Assembly (NCBI RefSeq): GCF_002216855.1
Contig: NZ_CP022356.1
Span: 124,001 to 188,000, forward strand
Direction: 5' to 3'
Length of the DNA stretch: 64,000 nt
From: Paraphotobacterium marinum
Lineage (GTDB): Bacteria; Pseudomonadota; Gammaproteobacteria; Enterobacterales; Vibrionaceae
Each line of letters opens with the position of its first letter. The stretch's first letter is position 1. Below, one piece after another: positions 1 to 8,234 of the stretch. Below the pieces are notes generated by a model, which was given only the letters and a program-made list of their open reading frames with translations, had not been told where the DNA came from and searched no databases. Position numbers and translations under genes: made by a program.

Positions 1-1670
1 GTCACTTTGCATAACATAGACTTTAATTCATCTATTAATTCTTGATAACCCAGAACTTGTTGTGAAGGTGCAAATGGGTGAATTCTTCCAAATTCAGGCC
101 ATGTTACTGGTATCATCTCAGTAGCAGCATTTAACTTCATGGTACAACTTCCTAGGGGTATCATTCCATGCGTTAGTGAGAAATCTTTGTTTTCCAAACT
201 TTTCATATAACGCATTAATTTGGTTTCTGTATGATACTGATTAAATACAGGGTGTTGTAAATAATCTGAGCTTCTTCGTAAATCTTGAGGAATAAATTGT
301 AGTACATCGTCTTGTAAATTATTTGATACCTCTTCAATGGAAGCATTTATATCAAAGACGGATAACAAGTTTTTAATATCTTGTAATGATTTTGTTTCAT
401 CAAAACTAATTGATAAAGAGTTCGTGTTTTTTCTTAAATTAATTTTTAGATCTAAAGCTTTTTGATACAAATCTGCTGTTTGGTCATTCGTTTTAACAGT
501 GATCGTATCGAAGAAAAAGGAGTTTTCAATCTGCCAATTATTTTTAGTGAGAAGTGTTGCAACAATAGATGTGTAATGGTGAACACGAGTTGCAATTTTC
601 TTAATACCCTCAGGTCCATGATAAACTGCAAAAAAAGCAGCCATGTTAGCTAACAACGCCTGAGCAGTACAAATATTGGAAGTAGCTTTTTCACGTCTAA
701 TGTGTTGCTCTCTTGTTTGCATCGCCATTCTAAGAGCTTGATTACCATGTTTATCTTTAGAAACACCAATAATTCGGCCAGGAATTGAACGTTTAAGCTT
801 ATCTGTCGTTGCTAAAAAAGCAGCATGTGGACCGCCAAAACCCATTGGTACGCCAAATCTTTGTGAGCTACCGATGACTACATCTGCACCAAATTCGCCA
901 GGTGGTTTTAAAAGTGCAAGAGATAACAAGTCAGTAGCGACAACCGCAATAGCTTTATTTTCATGAAGTTTATTTATATATCCGCCTAAGTGATGGATAT
1001 TACCTTGTGTACCGGGATATTGAAAAATTGCACCGAAAACATCAAAAGTATTCACTTTATCTACAGAGCCAGTAACAATTTCAATGTCTAAGTATTTTGC
1101 TCTTGTTTTGATGACGTCAATGGTTTGAGGATGGACATCATCTGCAACAAAGAAGGTGTTGCTTTTACTTTTTGCTGATCTAAATGCTAAAGTCATTGCT
1201 TCTGCAGCTGCAGTTGCTTCATCCAATAAAGAAGCATTGGATATTGACATGCCTGTTAAATCAACGACCATTTGCTGGAAATTTAATAAGGACTCTAATC
1301 TGCCTTGAGATATTTCAGGTTGATAAGGTGTGTAAGCTGTGTACCACCCAGGATTTTCAAGTACATTTCTTAATATAGGACTTGGTGTGAAAGTATCAAA
1401 ATAACCTTGTCCTACATAACTTTGGTGAATAACATTTTTTTCGGCAATTTCTTTTAATCTTTTTAGTAAACCTGCTTCACTAAGAGCCGGCTCTAATCCC
1501 ATTGGACTTTCTAAGCGAATATTTTGAGGTATAGTTTCATCAATTAAATTTTGCAAGGTAGAACTATGGACCGCTTTAAGCATATCGTTAATTTGACTTT
1601 CATCTGGTCCATTATGACGTTGTTCAAATTCATTATTGTTACATAAAGTTTCTAAAAATGTTTTATTCAT
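1..1670 (-). CDS. gcvP: Glycine dehydrogenase (decarboxylating), P-protein; 3' part off the window
   Basis: This is the PLP-dependent P-protein of the glycine cleavage system. It decarboxylates glycine and passes the aminomethyl group to the lipoyl arm of GcvH. Reading leftward from the ATG at 1670, the frame stays open to the window edge, giving about 556 residues of a family usually near 950. Seen: the N-terminal half with NPGWYTAYTPYQPEISQGR and, near the edge, MIPLGSCTMKLNA, which is typical of the middle of single-chain GcvP. The PLP lysine region lies beyond the window. This is the fused, homodimeric type rather than the split gcvPA/gcvPB type. It follows gcvH by 64 bases on the same strand and is presumably part of a glyA-gcvH-gcvP operon. 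Confidence 0.95.
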   Translation of the reverse strand, partial: MNKTFLETLCNNNEFEQRHNGPDESQINDMLKAVHSSTLQNLIDETIPQNIRLESPMGLEPALSEAGLLKRLKEIAEKNVIHQSYVGQGYFDTFTPSPILRNVLENPGWYTAYTPYQPEISQGRLESLLNFQQMVVDLTGMSISNASLLDEATAAAEAMTLAFRSAKSKSNTFFVADDVHPQTIDVIKTRAKYLDIEIVTGSVDKVNTFDVFGAIFQYPGTQGNIHHLGGYINKLHENKAIAVVATDLLSLALLKPPGEFGADVVIGSSQRFGVPMGFGGPHAAFLATTDKLKRSIPGRIIGVSKDKHGNQALRMAMQTREQHIRREKATSNICTAQALLANMAAFFAVYHGPEGIKKIATRVHHYTSIVATLLTKNNWQIENSFFFDTITVKTNDQTADLYQKALDLKINLRKNTNSLSISFDETKSLQDIKNLLSVFDINASIEEVSNNLQDDVLQFIPQDLRRSSDYLQHPVFNQYHTETKLMRYMKSLENKDFSLTHGMIPLGSCTMKLNAATEMIPVTWPEFGRIHPFAPSQQVLGYQELIDELKSMLCKV

Positions 1671-1701
1671 TGAATATTACTCGAAAAAAATGGTAAACAA
1701 G

Positions 1702-1725
1702 GGCATAGTGATTTTTCACTATGCC
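1702..1725 (-). other. Stem-loop between gcvH and gcvP
   Basis: A perfect 9-bp inverted repeat (GGCATAGTG / CACTATGCC, 6-base loop) fills most of the gap between gcvH and gcvP. On the coding strand a T-run follows only after about 12 further bases, so it is not a textbook terminator. It may be an mRNA processing or stabilising element, or a weak attenuator that lowers gcvP output relative to gcvH. Confidence 0.55.
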
Positions 1726-1734
1726 AGGTAAATA

Positions 1735-2118
1735 TTAGTCTTCTTCGACTACATTTTCTTTATACTGCTCTTCAGTGAACAGGTTTTCAATTTCAGATGG
1801 ATCTGATAATTTAATTTTAGCAATCCATGCTCGATCTTCTGGGTCTTCATTAATCAATTCTGGATTATCAGTTAAATCTTCATTCACTTCTATAATTTCA
1901 CCCGTTAAAGGTGCGTATATATCTGATGCAGCCTTTACAGACTCAACTAAAGAAAAATTATCTCCCATTGTGATTTCATCACCTACCTCAGGCAATTCAA
2001 CAAAAACAACGTCCCCAAGAAGTTGTTGAGCATGATCAGATATACCAACAAATGCTGTGTCATCTGCATCTAGACGGATCCATTCATGTGTTTCTGTAAA
2101 TTTAAGATTTGTTGTCAT
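1735..2118 (-). CDS. gcvH: Glycine cleavage system H protein
   Basis: The 127-residue lipoyl carrier shuttles the methylamine group from GcvP to GcvT. The lipoylation site is clear: LVESVKAASDIYAP, with the modified lysine at about residue 62. N-terminal THEWI and the acidic C-terminus are typical, and the length matches the family (about 125-130). It lies 20 bases after glyA on the same strand, so co-transcription is likely. A start further upstream is not possible without running into glyA. Confidence 0.97.
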   Translation of the reverse strand: MTTNLKFTETHEWIRLDADDTAFVGISDHAQQLLGDVVFVELPEVGDEITMGDNFSLVESVKAASDIYAPLTGEIIEVNEDLTDNPELINEDPEDRAWIAKIKLSDPSEIENLFTEEQYKENVVEED

Positions 2119-2138
2119 TTTTATTCTCCAAAAAAACC

Positions 2139-3434
2139 TTATTTATAAATCGGAAATTGATTACATAGTTCTTGAACTTCTTTTAAAACTTTCATTTCAA
2201 CCATTGAGTTATCATCAGGGTTTTTAACTAGACCATCTAATACATCTCCAATCCAGTTTCCAATTTGTGTAAACTCTTTTTCAGTAAAACCGCGAGTTGT
2301 ACCTGCTGGTGTACCTAAACGGATGCCTGATGTAATCATTGGCTTTTCAGTATCAAATGGAATACCATTTTTATTACAAGTTATACCAGCTCTTTCTAAA
2401 GCTTCTTCCGCTTTATTACCTTTTAAACCAAGAGGTCTTAAATCAACTAGCATTAAATGAGTATCAGTTCCGCCAGTGACAATATCACAACCACGAGACT
2501 GGAGAACTTCAGCAAGCACTTTAGCATTTTTGATAACATTATCAATATATGTTTTGAACTCTGGTTGAAGAGCTTCTTTAAATGCAACAGCTTTAGCAGC
2601 AATGACGTGCATAAGTGGGCCGCCCTGAAGACCAGGAAATACAGCTGAATTTACTTTTTTGATGATCTCTTCTTTATTCGTAAGAATCATACCACCTCTT
2701 GGGCCACGTAATGTTTTATGAGTGGTTGTCGTAACAACATCAGCATATTCAAAAGGAGAAGGGTGAGCACCACTAGCAACTAGGCCTGAGATATGAGCCA
2801 TATCAACCATAAGTAAAGCTCCAACTTCATCTGCAATTTCTCTAAATTTCTTAAAATCAATAACGCGAGGAATTGCTGAGCCGCCGGCGATAATAAGTTT
2901 TGGTTTATGCTCATGTGCTAATTTTTTAACTTCATCATAATCTATTTCTAACGTATCACGATTAACGCCATATTGAATCGCATCAAACCATTTACCGGAA
3001 AGTGCTGGTTTTGCCCCATGTGTCAAGTGACCACCGGCATCTAATGACATACCTAAAACAGTATCGTTTGGCTTCAGTAGAGCAAGCATTACAGCACCAT
3101 TGGCCTGAGCACCTGAATGAGGCTGAACATTAACAAAATTGCAATTAAATAACTTTTTAGCTCTTTCAATAGCTAATTTTTCAGCAACATCAACATACTC
3201 ACAACCACCATAATATCTTTTACCGGCATATCCTTCTGCATATTTATTTGTAAAACAAGAGCCTTGAGCTTCCATAACTGCTTTTGAAGTTATATTTTCT
3301 GAAGCAATAAGTTCAATTTGGTTTTGTTGACGGTTTAATTCGAAGTTGATTGATTGCATAATCTCTTCATCAACACTATTTAAATCGGCATTAAAAAAAT
3401 TTTCTAATTCATTGCTTTTGTAGGTTGCACTCAT
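2139..3434 (-). CDS. glyA: Serine hydroxymethyltransferase
   Basis: This PLP enzyme interconverts serine and glycine with transfer of a one-carbon unit to tetrahydrofolate. Its 431 residues are slightly longer than the usual 417 because of an N-terminal extension (about 14 residues) before the conserved core. Seen: [24 protein letters not shown], the PLP-lysine motif [14 protein letters not shown] near residue 240, and [12 protein letters not shown] near the C-terminus. It is first in a leftward glyA-gcvH-gcvP unit, which makes metabolic sense because both routes feed methylene-THF from glycine and serine. A PurR-type box lies about 140 bases upstream. Confidence 0.97.
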   Translation of the reverse strand: MSATYKSNELENFFNADLNSVDEEIMQSINFELNRQQNQIELIASENITSKAVMEAQGSCFTNKYAEGYAGKRYYGGCEYVDVAEKLAIERAKKLFNCNFVNVQPHSGAQANGAVMLALLKPNDTVLGMSLDAGGHLTHGAKPALSGKWFDAIQYGVNRDTLEIDYDEVKKLAHEHKPKLIIAGGSAIPRVIDFKKFREIADEVGALLMVDMAHISGLVASGAHPSPFEYADVVTTTTHKTLRGPRGGMILTNKEEIIKKVNSAVFPGLQGGPLMHVIAAKAVAFKEALQPEFKTYIDNVIKNAKVLAEVLQSRGCDIVTGGTDTHLMLVDLRPLGLKGNKAEEALERAGITCNKNGIPFDTEKPMITSGIRLGTPAGTTRGFTEKEFTQIGNWIGDVLDGLVKNPDDNSMVEMKVLKEVQELCNQFPIYK

Positions 3435-3862
3435 GATCGATTCCTTAGAAATATATTTGTAATCTAGTTCTAAATTATAAAATAAAGTTTTTACAATTCA
3501 CAGTTTTTATATAAAAAAGAGCATATATAAAAACATGAAATGACTGTCTTTTTCAATATGACGTACATTTTAACGCAAACGTTTGCTTTTTTCTATTTAA
3601 ATTTATAAAATAAATTAAAAATTATAAAACAGGACTAATTTTTGTTTAAGTTATTGTTTTTATTAATATGTTCGGGTTGAGCTTTATTTTCTCAAACATA
3701 AAAACATCAAAAACTATGACAAAAATAAATTTTTATAAATGTTTTAATCTGTTAACAACATCAATCTTTTTGTAACTTTTTTGCTATGAAAGTCATTGAG
3801 ATAGCACCAAAATGATGTACATTATATAACAATTAATTTCAATACAGGATTTAGGTAAAAAT
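3435..3862. promoter_or_regulatory. Divergent intergenic region glyA / gcvT
   Basis: These 428 AT-rich bases separate the two halves of the glycine-cleavage gene set. Apart from the PurR-type box, the right end holds an AT-rich stretch (TACATTATATAAC, around 3819-3831) that could be the gcvT -10 region. Just before the gcvT ATG, CAGGAT at 3845-3850 serves as a ribosome site. I see no convincing glycine riboswitch fold, but cannot exclude one by eye. Confidence 0.4.
3573..3588. promoter_or_regulatory. PurR-type operator between glyA and gcvT
   Basis: ACGCAAACGTTTGCTT is a near-perfect palindrome matching the known PurR consensus (ACGCAAACGTTTGCNT). In enterobacteria PurR represses glyA and the gcv operon, so position and target both fit. 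It lies 138 bases before the glyA start and 274 before the gcvT start. Control of glyA-gcvHP is more likely than of gcvT. Related LacI-family repressors use similar CGTTTGC-type boxes, so the regulator is inferred. Confidence 0.72.
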
Positions 3863-4981
3863 ATGACTCAAAATTTATTAAAGACACCATTATATAATCT
3901 TCATGTTGATTTGGGTGCTAAAATGGTGCCTTTTGCTGGTTATGATATGCCCGTACAGTATCCTCTAGGCGTTAAAAAAGAGCACCTACACTGTAGAGAT
4001 AAAGCAGGGCTTTTTGATGTGTCTCATATGGGCCAAATAAAACTTCATGGAAATAATGTTGCTCAATTTATAGAATCGCTTGTACCTGTTGATATTATTG
4101 ATTTACCTGAAGGTAAACAGCGATATGCTTTTTTTACTAATGATAATGGCGGTATTATTGATGATTTGATGGTTTCAAATTATGGTGATTATTTTTATCT
4201 GGTAATTAATGCAGCATGTGTTGACAAGGATTTAGCTCATATAAGAAATCACTTGCCTAATGATGTTACGTTAGAAGTTATAAAGGATAGAGCTTTGATT
4301 GCTTTACAAGGCCCTCATGCAGCGAAAGTACTATCTTCACTCATTCCTGAAACGTCAGATATGATTTTTATGGACACTCAAATCATTCATTATAAAGGCA
4401 TTGAGTTATTTATAAGTCGTTCTGGTTATACTGGCGAAGATGGTTTTGAAATCTCAATTCCAGAGACATTTGCTGATAGTTTTGTGAGAGAACTTTTAGC
4501 CAAAGATGAAGTGGAAATGATTGGTCTTGGAGCTAGAGATTCTCTAAGGTTAGAGTGCGGACTTTGTTTATATGGTAATGATTTAAATGAACATTATACG
4601 CCTGTTGAATCAAGCTTGATTTGGGCTATCAGTAAAATAAGAAGAAGCGGCGAATCTAGGGAGGGCGGTTTTCCGGGGTCGACACACATTTTAAATCAGC
4701 TTTCTACTAAAAATTTTGAAATAAAACGCATTGGTTTAATTAGTACGACAAGAGCACCTGTTCGAGAGGGAACTAAGCTTTTCAACGCGAAAGATGAAGA
4801 AATTGGGGTTGTATCTAGTGGTACCTTTGGTCCAACGATTGAGAAACCAATTTCTATGGCCTTTATAGATAAAACTTTTTCAGAAATTGGAACAGAAGTT
4901 TTTGCTGATGTTCGTGGTAAAAAAGTTAAAATGATTGTATCTAAAATGCCATTTGTGCCTCAGAATTATTATAGAGGCTAA
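3863..4981 (+). CDS. gcvT: Aminomethyltransferase, T-protein of glycine cleavage
   Basis: The T-protein transfers the methylene group from aminomethyl-GcvH to tetrahydrofolate and releases ammonia. At 372 residues it has family length. Seen: N-terminal LKTPLYNLHVDLGAKMVPFAGYDMPVQY (residues 5-32), the folate-site aspartate in the VINAACVDKD region, SGYTGEDGFEI (about residue 192) and a C-terminal barrel domain. Unusually it is separated from gcvHP and transcribed away from glyA. A strong hairpin terminator follows directly. Confidence 0.96.
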   Translation: MTQNLLKTPLYNLHVDLGAKMVPFAGYDMPVQYPLGVKKEHLHCRDKAGLFDVSHMGQIKLHGNNVAQFIESLVPVDIIDLPEGKQRYAFFTNDNGGIIDDLMVSNYGDYFYLVINAACVDKDLAHIRNHLPNDVTLEVIKDRALIALQGPHAAKVLSSLIPETSDMIFMDTQIIHYKGIELFISRSGYTGEDGFEISIPETFADSFVRELLAKDEVEMIGLGARDSLRLECGLCLYGNDLNEHYTPVESSLIWAISKIRRSGESREGGFPGSTHILNQLSTKNFEIKRIGLISTTRAPVREGTKLFNAKDEEIGVVSSGTFGPTIEKPISMAFIDKTFSEIGTEVFADVRGKKVKMIVSKMPFVPQNYYRG

Positions 4982-4987
4982 CTTGAA

Positions 4988-5025
4988 TTAAACCTCTATA
5001 CTTATATAAGGTAGAGGTTTAAGTT
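4988..5025 (+). terminator. Rho-independent terminator after gcvT
   Basis: TTAAACCTCTA (4988-4998) pairs with TAGAGGTTTAA (5012-5022) as a perfect 11-bp stem and is followed by a short T-run. It starts 6 bases after the gcvT stop. Confidence 0.75.
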
Positions 5026-5041
5026 TTCATAAAATATACGT

Positions 5042-5344
5042 ATGATCAATAATTTAGATATTCATAAAATTTTTCAAATTATCAATATAATCAGAGAAAA
5101 AGGTACGTTTAAAGAGGGAGAGTATCTTCTTCACGGAGTTAGACTTTCTTCTGATTTAGAAGGCTATAATATTACCCTCAGTTACAAAAATGCTAATCTA
5201 AATCTTTTTTTTCATAACTCTTATGAGTTTGATTACAAGAAGAAAATAGAGCTTGTGGAGTTTGAAAATATTCTTGAAGAAATAGGACAAAAGTATATTC
5301 AATCTAAAACGGGTGAACGTTTTCAGCTCTTTAAAGATAAATAA
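5042..5344 (+). CDS. Small protein of unknown function
   Basis: A 100-residue ORF starting ATG at 5042, just after the gcvT terminator. I do not recognise a family. It is charged, with no signal peptide or membrane segment. The middle (GVRLSSDLEGYNITLSYKNA) looks like alternating beta-strands, and FHNSYEFDYKKKIELVEFE is rich in aromatic and charged residues. The ribosome site is weak. Codon use matches the neighbours, so I think it is a real cytosolic protein, but no function can be assigned. Confidence 0.55.
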   Translation: MINNLDIHKIFQIINIIREKGTFKEGEYLLHGVRLSSDLEGYNITLSYKNANLNLFFHNSYEFDYKKKIELVEFENILEEIGQKYIQSKTGERFQLFKDK

Positions 5345-5517
5345 ATCTTAGAGCATGTGCTGTGGATTCTAATGGTATACCTAGAATTTTGTTTTAAATA
5401 AAAAGAATAATTTATCTAAACTTTTATAAATTTTTAATTTGCGGTTACTTGCTATAACGAAAGCAACCACAAATTTCTCTAATCAAATAATAAATGAGCC
5501 TGAAAGATATCTCTATG

Positions 5518-6462
5518 TTACTTATTTATTTTCATTAGGTAGGCTTTATCCATATTATTAGCTAGGTAACTTACTGTACAATTATTTATCGTTTTCGGCG
5601 TAATAATATCTGTATACTTTATTACTGAAGGTTCTTTCGGACTTGATGAGTATTTATATGTATGATCTTTACCCTTAACTTTGGTAAAAACTTCATTAAT
5701 ATTAGTATTTTCGTCTTCATCACAATTTGTAAAAATGAAATTAGCGCTGTTGCTATTTTCTTTAAAATCTATGTCAAGAATAATATGATTAGAATCGTAG
5801 TAAATATAATCTTTCACTGATGGTATTATTCTGGATTTATTTTCTATAGTTAATGTTTTAGCGTTTTTATTTAATTTTACTGATTGCATGTCATCAGGGT
5901 CATTGTCTATAGGGTTTACATCTCCTTTACCTGAACTAAGATCTAAACGCCAATTTTGGTTGTTTGTTAAGTTTAAGATCATATCATCAAAATTAAAATA
6001 ATTTCCTATACTTTTTCCTGTTATTTGTAATGTTAAATAACCTTTTGTATTGCTTGTGAATTCAACATCTTTTATTGTAATATTTTTATGTGATTTAGGA
6101 ACATCTCCGGCAGGATCGTGTAATAGTTCATTTAAATATTTAATTAATTGATCTTTGTGTGGAATTGATAATTTTGTATCTTTAATTGATGAATCAAATG
6201 TAGTTTTTTTACTTAAATTTAGATTAGTATTCGTTGAATTTATGCTAAGTGTGAATGGAACTTTTTCAGGGCTATAATAATTTCGATAAGAGGATTCGTT
6301 TGTATTTCCATCAAACCTTAGATTGTAGGATTTAACTGTAGGTTTAGGTGGCTGAGGCGGTTTAGATTCTGAATCACTACCTCCACCTCCGCAAGCAGTT
6401 AAAGTGGTAATAGATGATATGATGAAAAGAGTTAGAAGTGTTTTATTGTATTTTTTTTTCAT
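5518..6462 (-). CDS. Putative lipoprotein, probably iron-regulated, family unknown
   Basis: The 314 residues begin with a lysine-rich signal peptide (MKKKYNKTLLTLF) and a lipobox LTAC at about residues 21-24. A GGGGSDSES glycine/serine tether and the proline-rich PPQPPKP then lead to a beta-rich body. This is the design of an outer-membrane-anchored lipoprotein with a flexible stalk. I do not recognise the globular part. A Fur-type box 79-96 bases upstream suggests expression under iron limitation, so a surface iron or haem role is possible but unproven. It is divergent from the FetAB-like pair. Confidence 0.7.
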   Translation of the reverse strand: MKKKYNKTLLTLFIISSITTLTACGGGGSDSESKPPQPPKPTVKSYNLRFDGNTNESSYRNYYSPEKVPFTLSINSTNTNLNLSKKTTFDSSIKDTKLSIPHKDQLIKYLNELLHDPAGDVPKSHKNITIKDVEFTSNTKGYLTLQITGKSIGNYFNFDDMILNLTNNQNWRLDLSSGKGDVNPIDNDPDDMQSVKLNKNAKTLTIENKSRIIPSVKDYIYYDSNHIILDIDFKENSNSANFIFTNCDEDENTNINEVFTKVKGKDHTYKYSSSPKEPSVIKYTDIITPKTINNCTVSYLANNMDKAYLMKINK

Positions 6463-6540
6463 TTTAAATCCTTGTAAAGTGTATATTTTAATTGCAACTA
6501 TCTGTTTGTATTAAATTTTTTATAGGCTGATCACCTTACA

Positions 6541-6588
6541 TGATAATTATTATCATTACTATTAAATAAAAATTATCATAATAATAAC
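6541..6588. promoter_or_regulatory. Fur-type iron box(es) between lipoprotein and fetA-like gene
   Basis: TGATAATTATTATCATTA at 6541-6558 resembles the Fur consensus GATAATGATAATCATTATC and is internally palindromic (TGATAA-TTA-TTATCA). A second AT-rich partial match (AATTATCATAATAATAAC) lies at 6571-6588. The first is closer to the lipoprotein start (6462) than to the ABC gene at 6760. In such AT-rich DNA chance matches occur, so this needs testing. Confidence 0.55.
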
Positions 6589-6759
6589 TTTATTTTATAT
6601 AAAAAAAGGTTATTGGAATATTAAATTTATTTTTAGATACATTAATTTTATTTTTAGATACATTCATTTTTTTTTAGAATAAAAAATAAAGAGTTACATA
6701 TTGAATTCATGAAAATTTATTGTTAAAACTACACTAAATAAAATTGCTTAATTTCAGTT

Positions 6760-7383
6760 ATGACATTTAAAAATCGCTTTTGTTGTGAAAACTTAACAAG
6801 TGGCTTTGAGAAAAATAAAACAAAAACATTATCTTTTGATCTTTTCACAAATCAACATCTTACTATTCAAGGACAGTCGGGCTCTGGGAAAAGTACAATT
6901 CTGAAAGTTTTAGCGACTTTATTTCCGAAAAAATCGGGGAAATTATTTTGGAATGATCAAGAAATTACAACTGCTAACTTTGCTTATTGGCGTCAAAAAA
7001 TAAATTACTTGCCACAAGAACCAGTTATGGGTGCTATTAGTATTTATGAAGCTTTGATGCTTCCATGGCAGTTAAATATAATAAAACAACAAAAACCGGA
7101 TAAAAAATACTTGAAATCAATGTTATCTGAATTTGGTTTTGATCAAATTGATTTGGATAAAGAAGTCAAACTTCTTTCAGGTGGAGAGAAACAAAGAATA
7201 TGCTTTATTAGAGGGTCTTTAATGAAAAGACCTATTTGGCTTCTTGATGAACCTACTTCTGCACTTGATAGAGAGTTGACATTATTGCTAATAAAACATT
7301 TAAAATCTCAAAATGTTTTATCTATTTCGATTTCACATGATCCTCTTTGGATAAATGCTTTCAAACATGTACATATAATGTAG
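6760..7383 (+). CDS. fetA: ABC transporter ATPase, FetA/YbbL-like
   Basis: A 207-residue ABC ATPase with Walker A GQSGSGKST (about residues 38-46), Q-loop PQEPV, signature LSGGEKQRI, Walker B IWLLDEPTSALD and a final switch His (SISHDP). The short length and the partner gene 15 bases downstream, a UPF0014-family permease, identify the FetAB (YbbL/YbbM) pair. That pair is reported in E. coli to export iron and protect against oxidative stress. ATG 6760 has only a weak ribosome site. The symbol rests on the partner; the ATPase alone would be generic. Confidence 0.8.
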   Translation: MTFKNRFCCENLTSGFEKNKTKTLSFDLFTNQHLTIQGQSGSGKSTILKVLATLFPKKSGKLFWNDQEITTANFAYWRQKINYLPQEPVMGAISIYEALMLPWQLNIIKQQKPDKKYLKSMLSEFGFDQIDLDKEVKLLSGGEKQRICFIRGSLMKRPIWLLDEPTSALDRELTLLLIKHLKSQNVLSISISHDPLWINAFKHVHIM

Positions 7384-7398
7384 AGGGGGAGAACAGAA

Positions 7399-8166
7399 GT
7401 GGATGTTATCAATTTTTCATATACCCAATTTTTAGGATTTTATTGTCTCATTTTTATACCTTTGGGTTTACTGCAACTATTAAACATTAATTTAAAAAAA
7501 GATTTATTAATTGCAATTACCAGAATGAGTTTGCAGCTAATAATTATTGGTTTGTATTTACAAACACTTTTTAAACTTCATATAATTTGGCTGAATTTTA
7601 TACTATTGTTTTTAATGATTTTATTTTCTGCTCTTATTATTTGTAAAAGAACAAAAGTTAAATTCAAAGCGGCAGCATTTTCAATTTTATTAGGCAATAG
7701 TATTGCCTTGATAATTATTTTACCCTTTTTGTTAATTTTTACTTTAAACGCAAAACCTTGGTGGGGGGCACAATATATGATCCCTATTGCAGGTATGATT
7801 TTAGGAAATAGCTTGACCGTTAATGTCATTGCACTGGATAAATGGTATACATCAGTTAAAGAAAAACATAATGAATATCAATTTTTCTTGGCTATTGGAA
7901 CTAAAAATCCAAACTTACCTTTTATGAGACAAGCTGTAAAATCTGCTATCGAGCCCCAAATTGCAAATATGATGGGAGTCGGTGTTGTTTTTTTACCGGG
8001 CATTATGACAGGTCAAATCTTAAGTGGGACATCTCCACTTTTAGCCGTCAAATATCAATCGATTTTATTTGTGGCAATTTTTACTTCAGCAATGATTTCT
8101 GTATGTACAACACTTTTTTTATTGAGTCGTGATTCTTTTGATAGTTATGGTCGTTTAAGGTGGTAA
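7399..8166 (+). CDS. fetB: UPF0014-family permease, FetB/YbbM-like iron exporter
   Basis: This 255-residue membrane protein has about seven hydrophobic segments and the UPF0014 hallmarks IPIAGMILGNSLTVNVIAL (about residue 132), FLAIGT, KSAIEPQIANMMGVG, and LPGIMTGQILSGTSPLLAVKYQ. It forms an exporter with the ATPase encoded just upstream. Start is GTG at 7399 with GGGGGAGAA as a strong ribosome site 9-10 bases before it. The neighbouring Fur-type box and lipoprotein suggest an iron theme for this segment. Confidence 0.87.
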   Translation: MDVINFSYTQFLGFYCLIFIPLGLLQLLNINLKKDLLIAITRMSLQLIIIGLYLQTLFKLHIIWLNFILLFLMILFSALIICKRTKVKFKAAAFSILLGNSIALIIILPFLLIFTLNAKPWWGAQYMIPIAGMILGNSLTVNVIALDKWYTSVKEKHNEYQFFLAIGTKNPNLPFMRQAVKSAIEPQIANMMGVGVVFLPGIMTGQILSGTSPLLAVKYQSILFVAIFTSAMISVCTTLFLLSRDSFDSYGRLRW

Positions 8167-8234
8167 ATTTTTAAATACATCTTTTTCTAAGTTTATGATA
8201 AAATTAATTTAAACTTTTCTTTGGATATTTACTT

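Noticed and set aside
3435-3862. Glycine riboswitch before gcvT
   Set aside because: I could not find the paired aptamer cores by eye; a covariance search would be needed.
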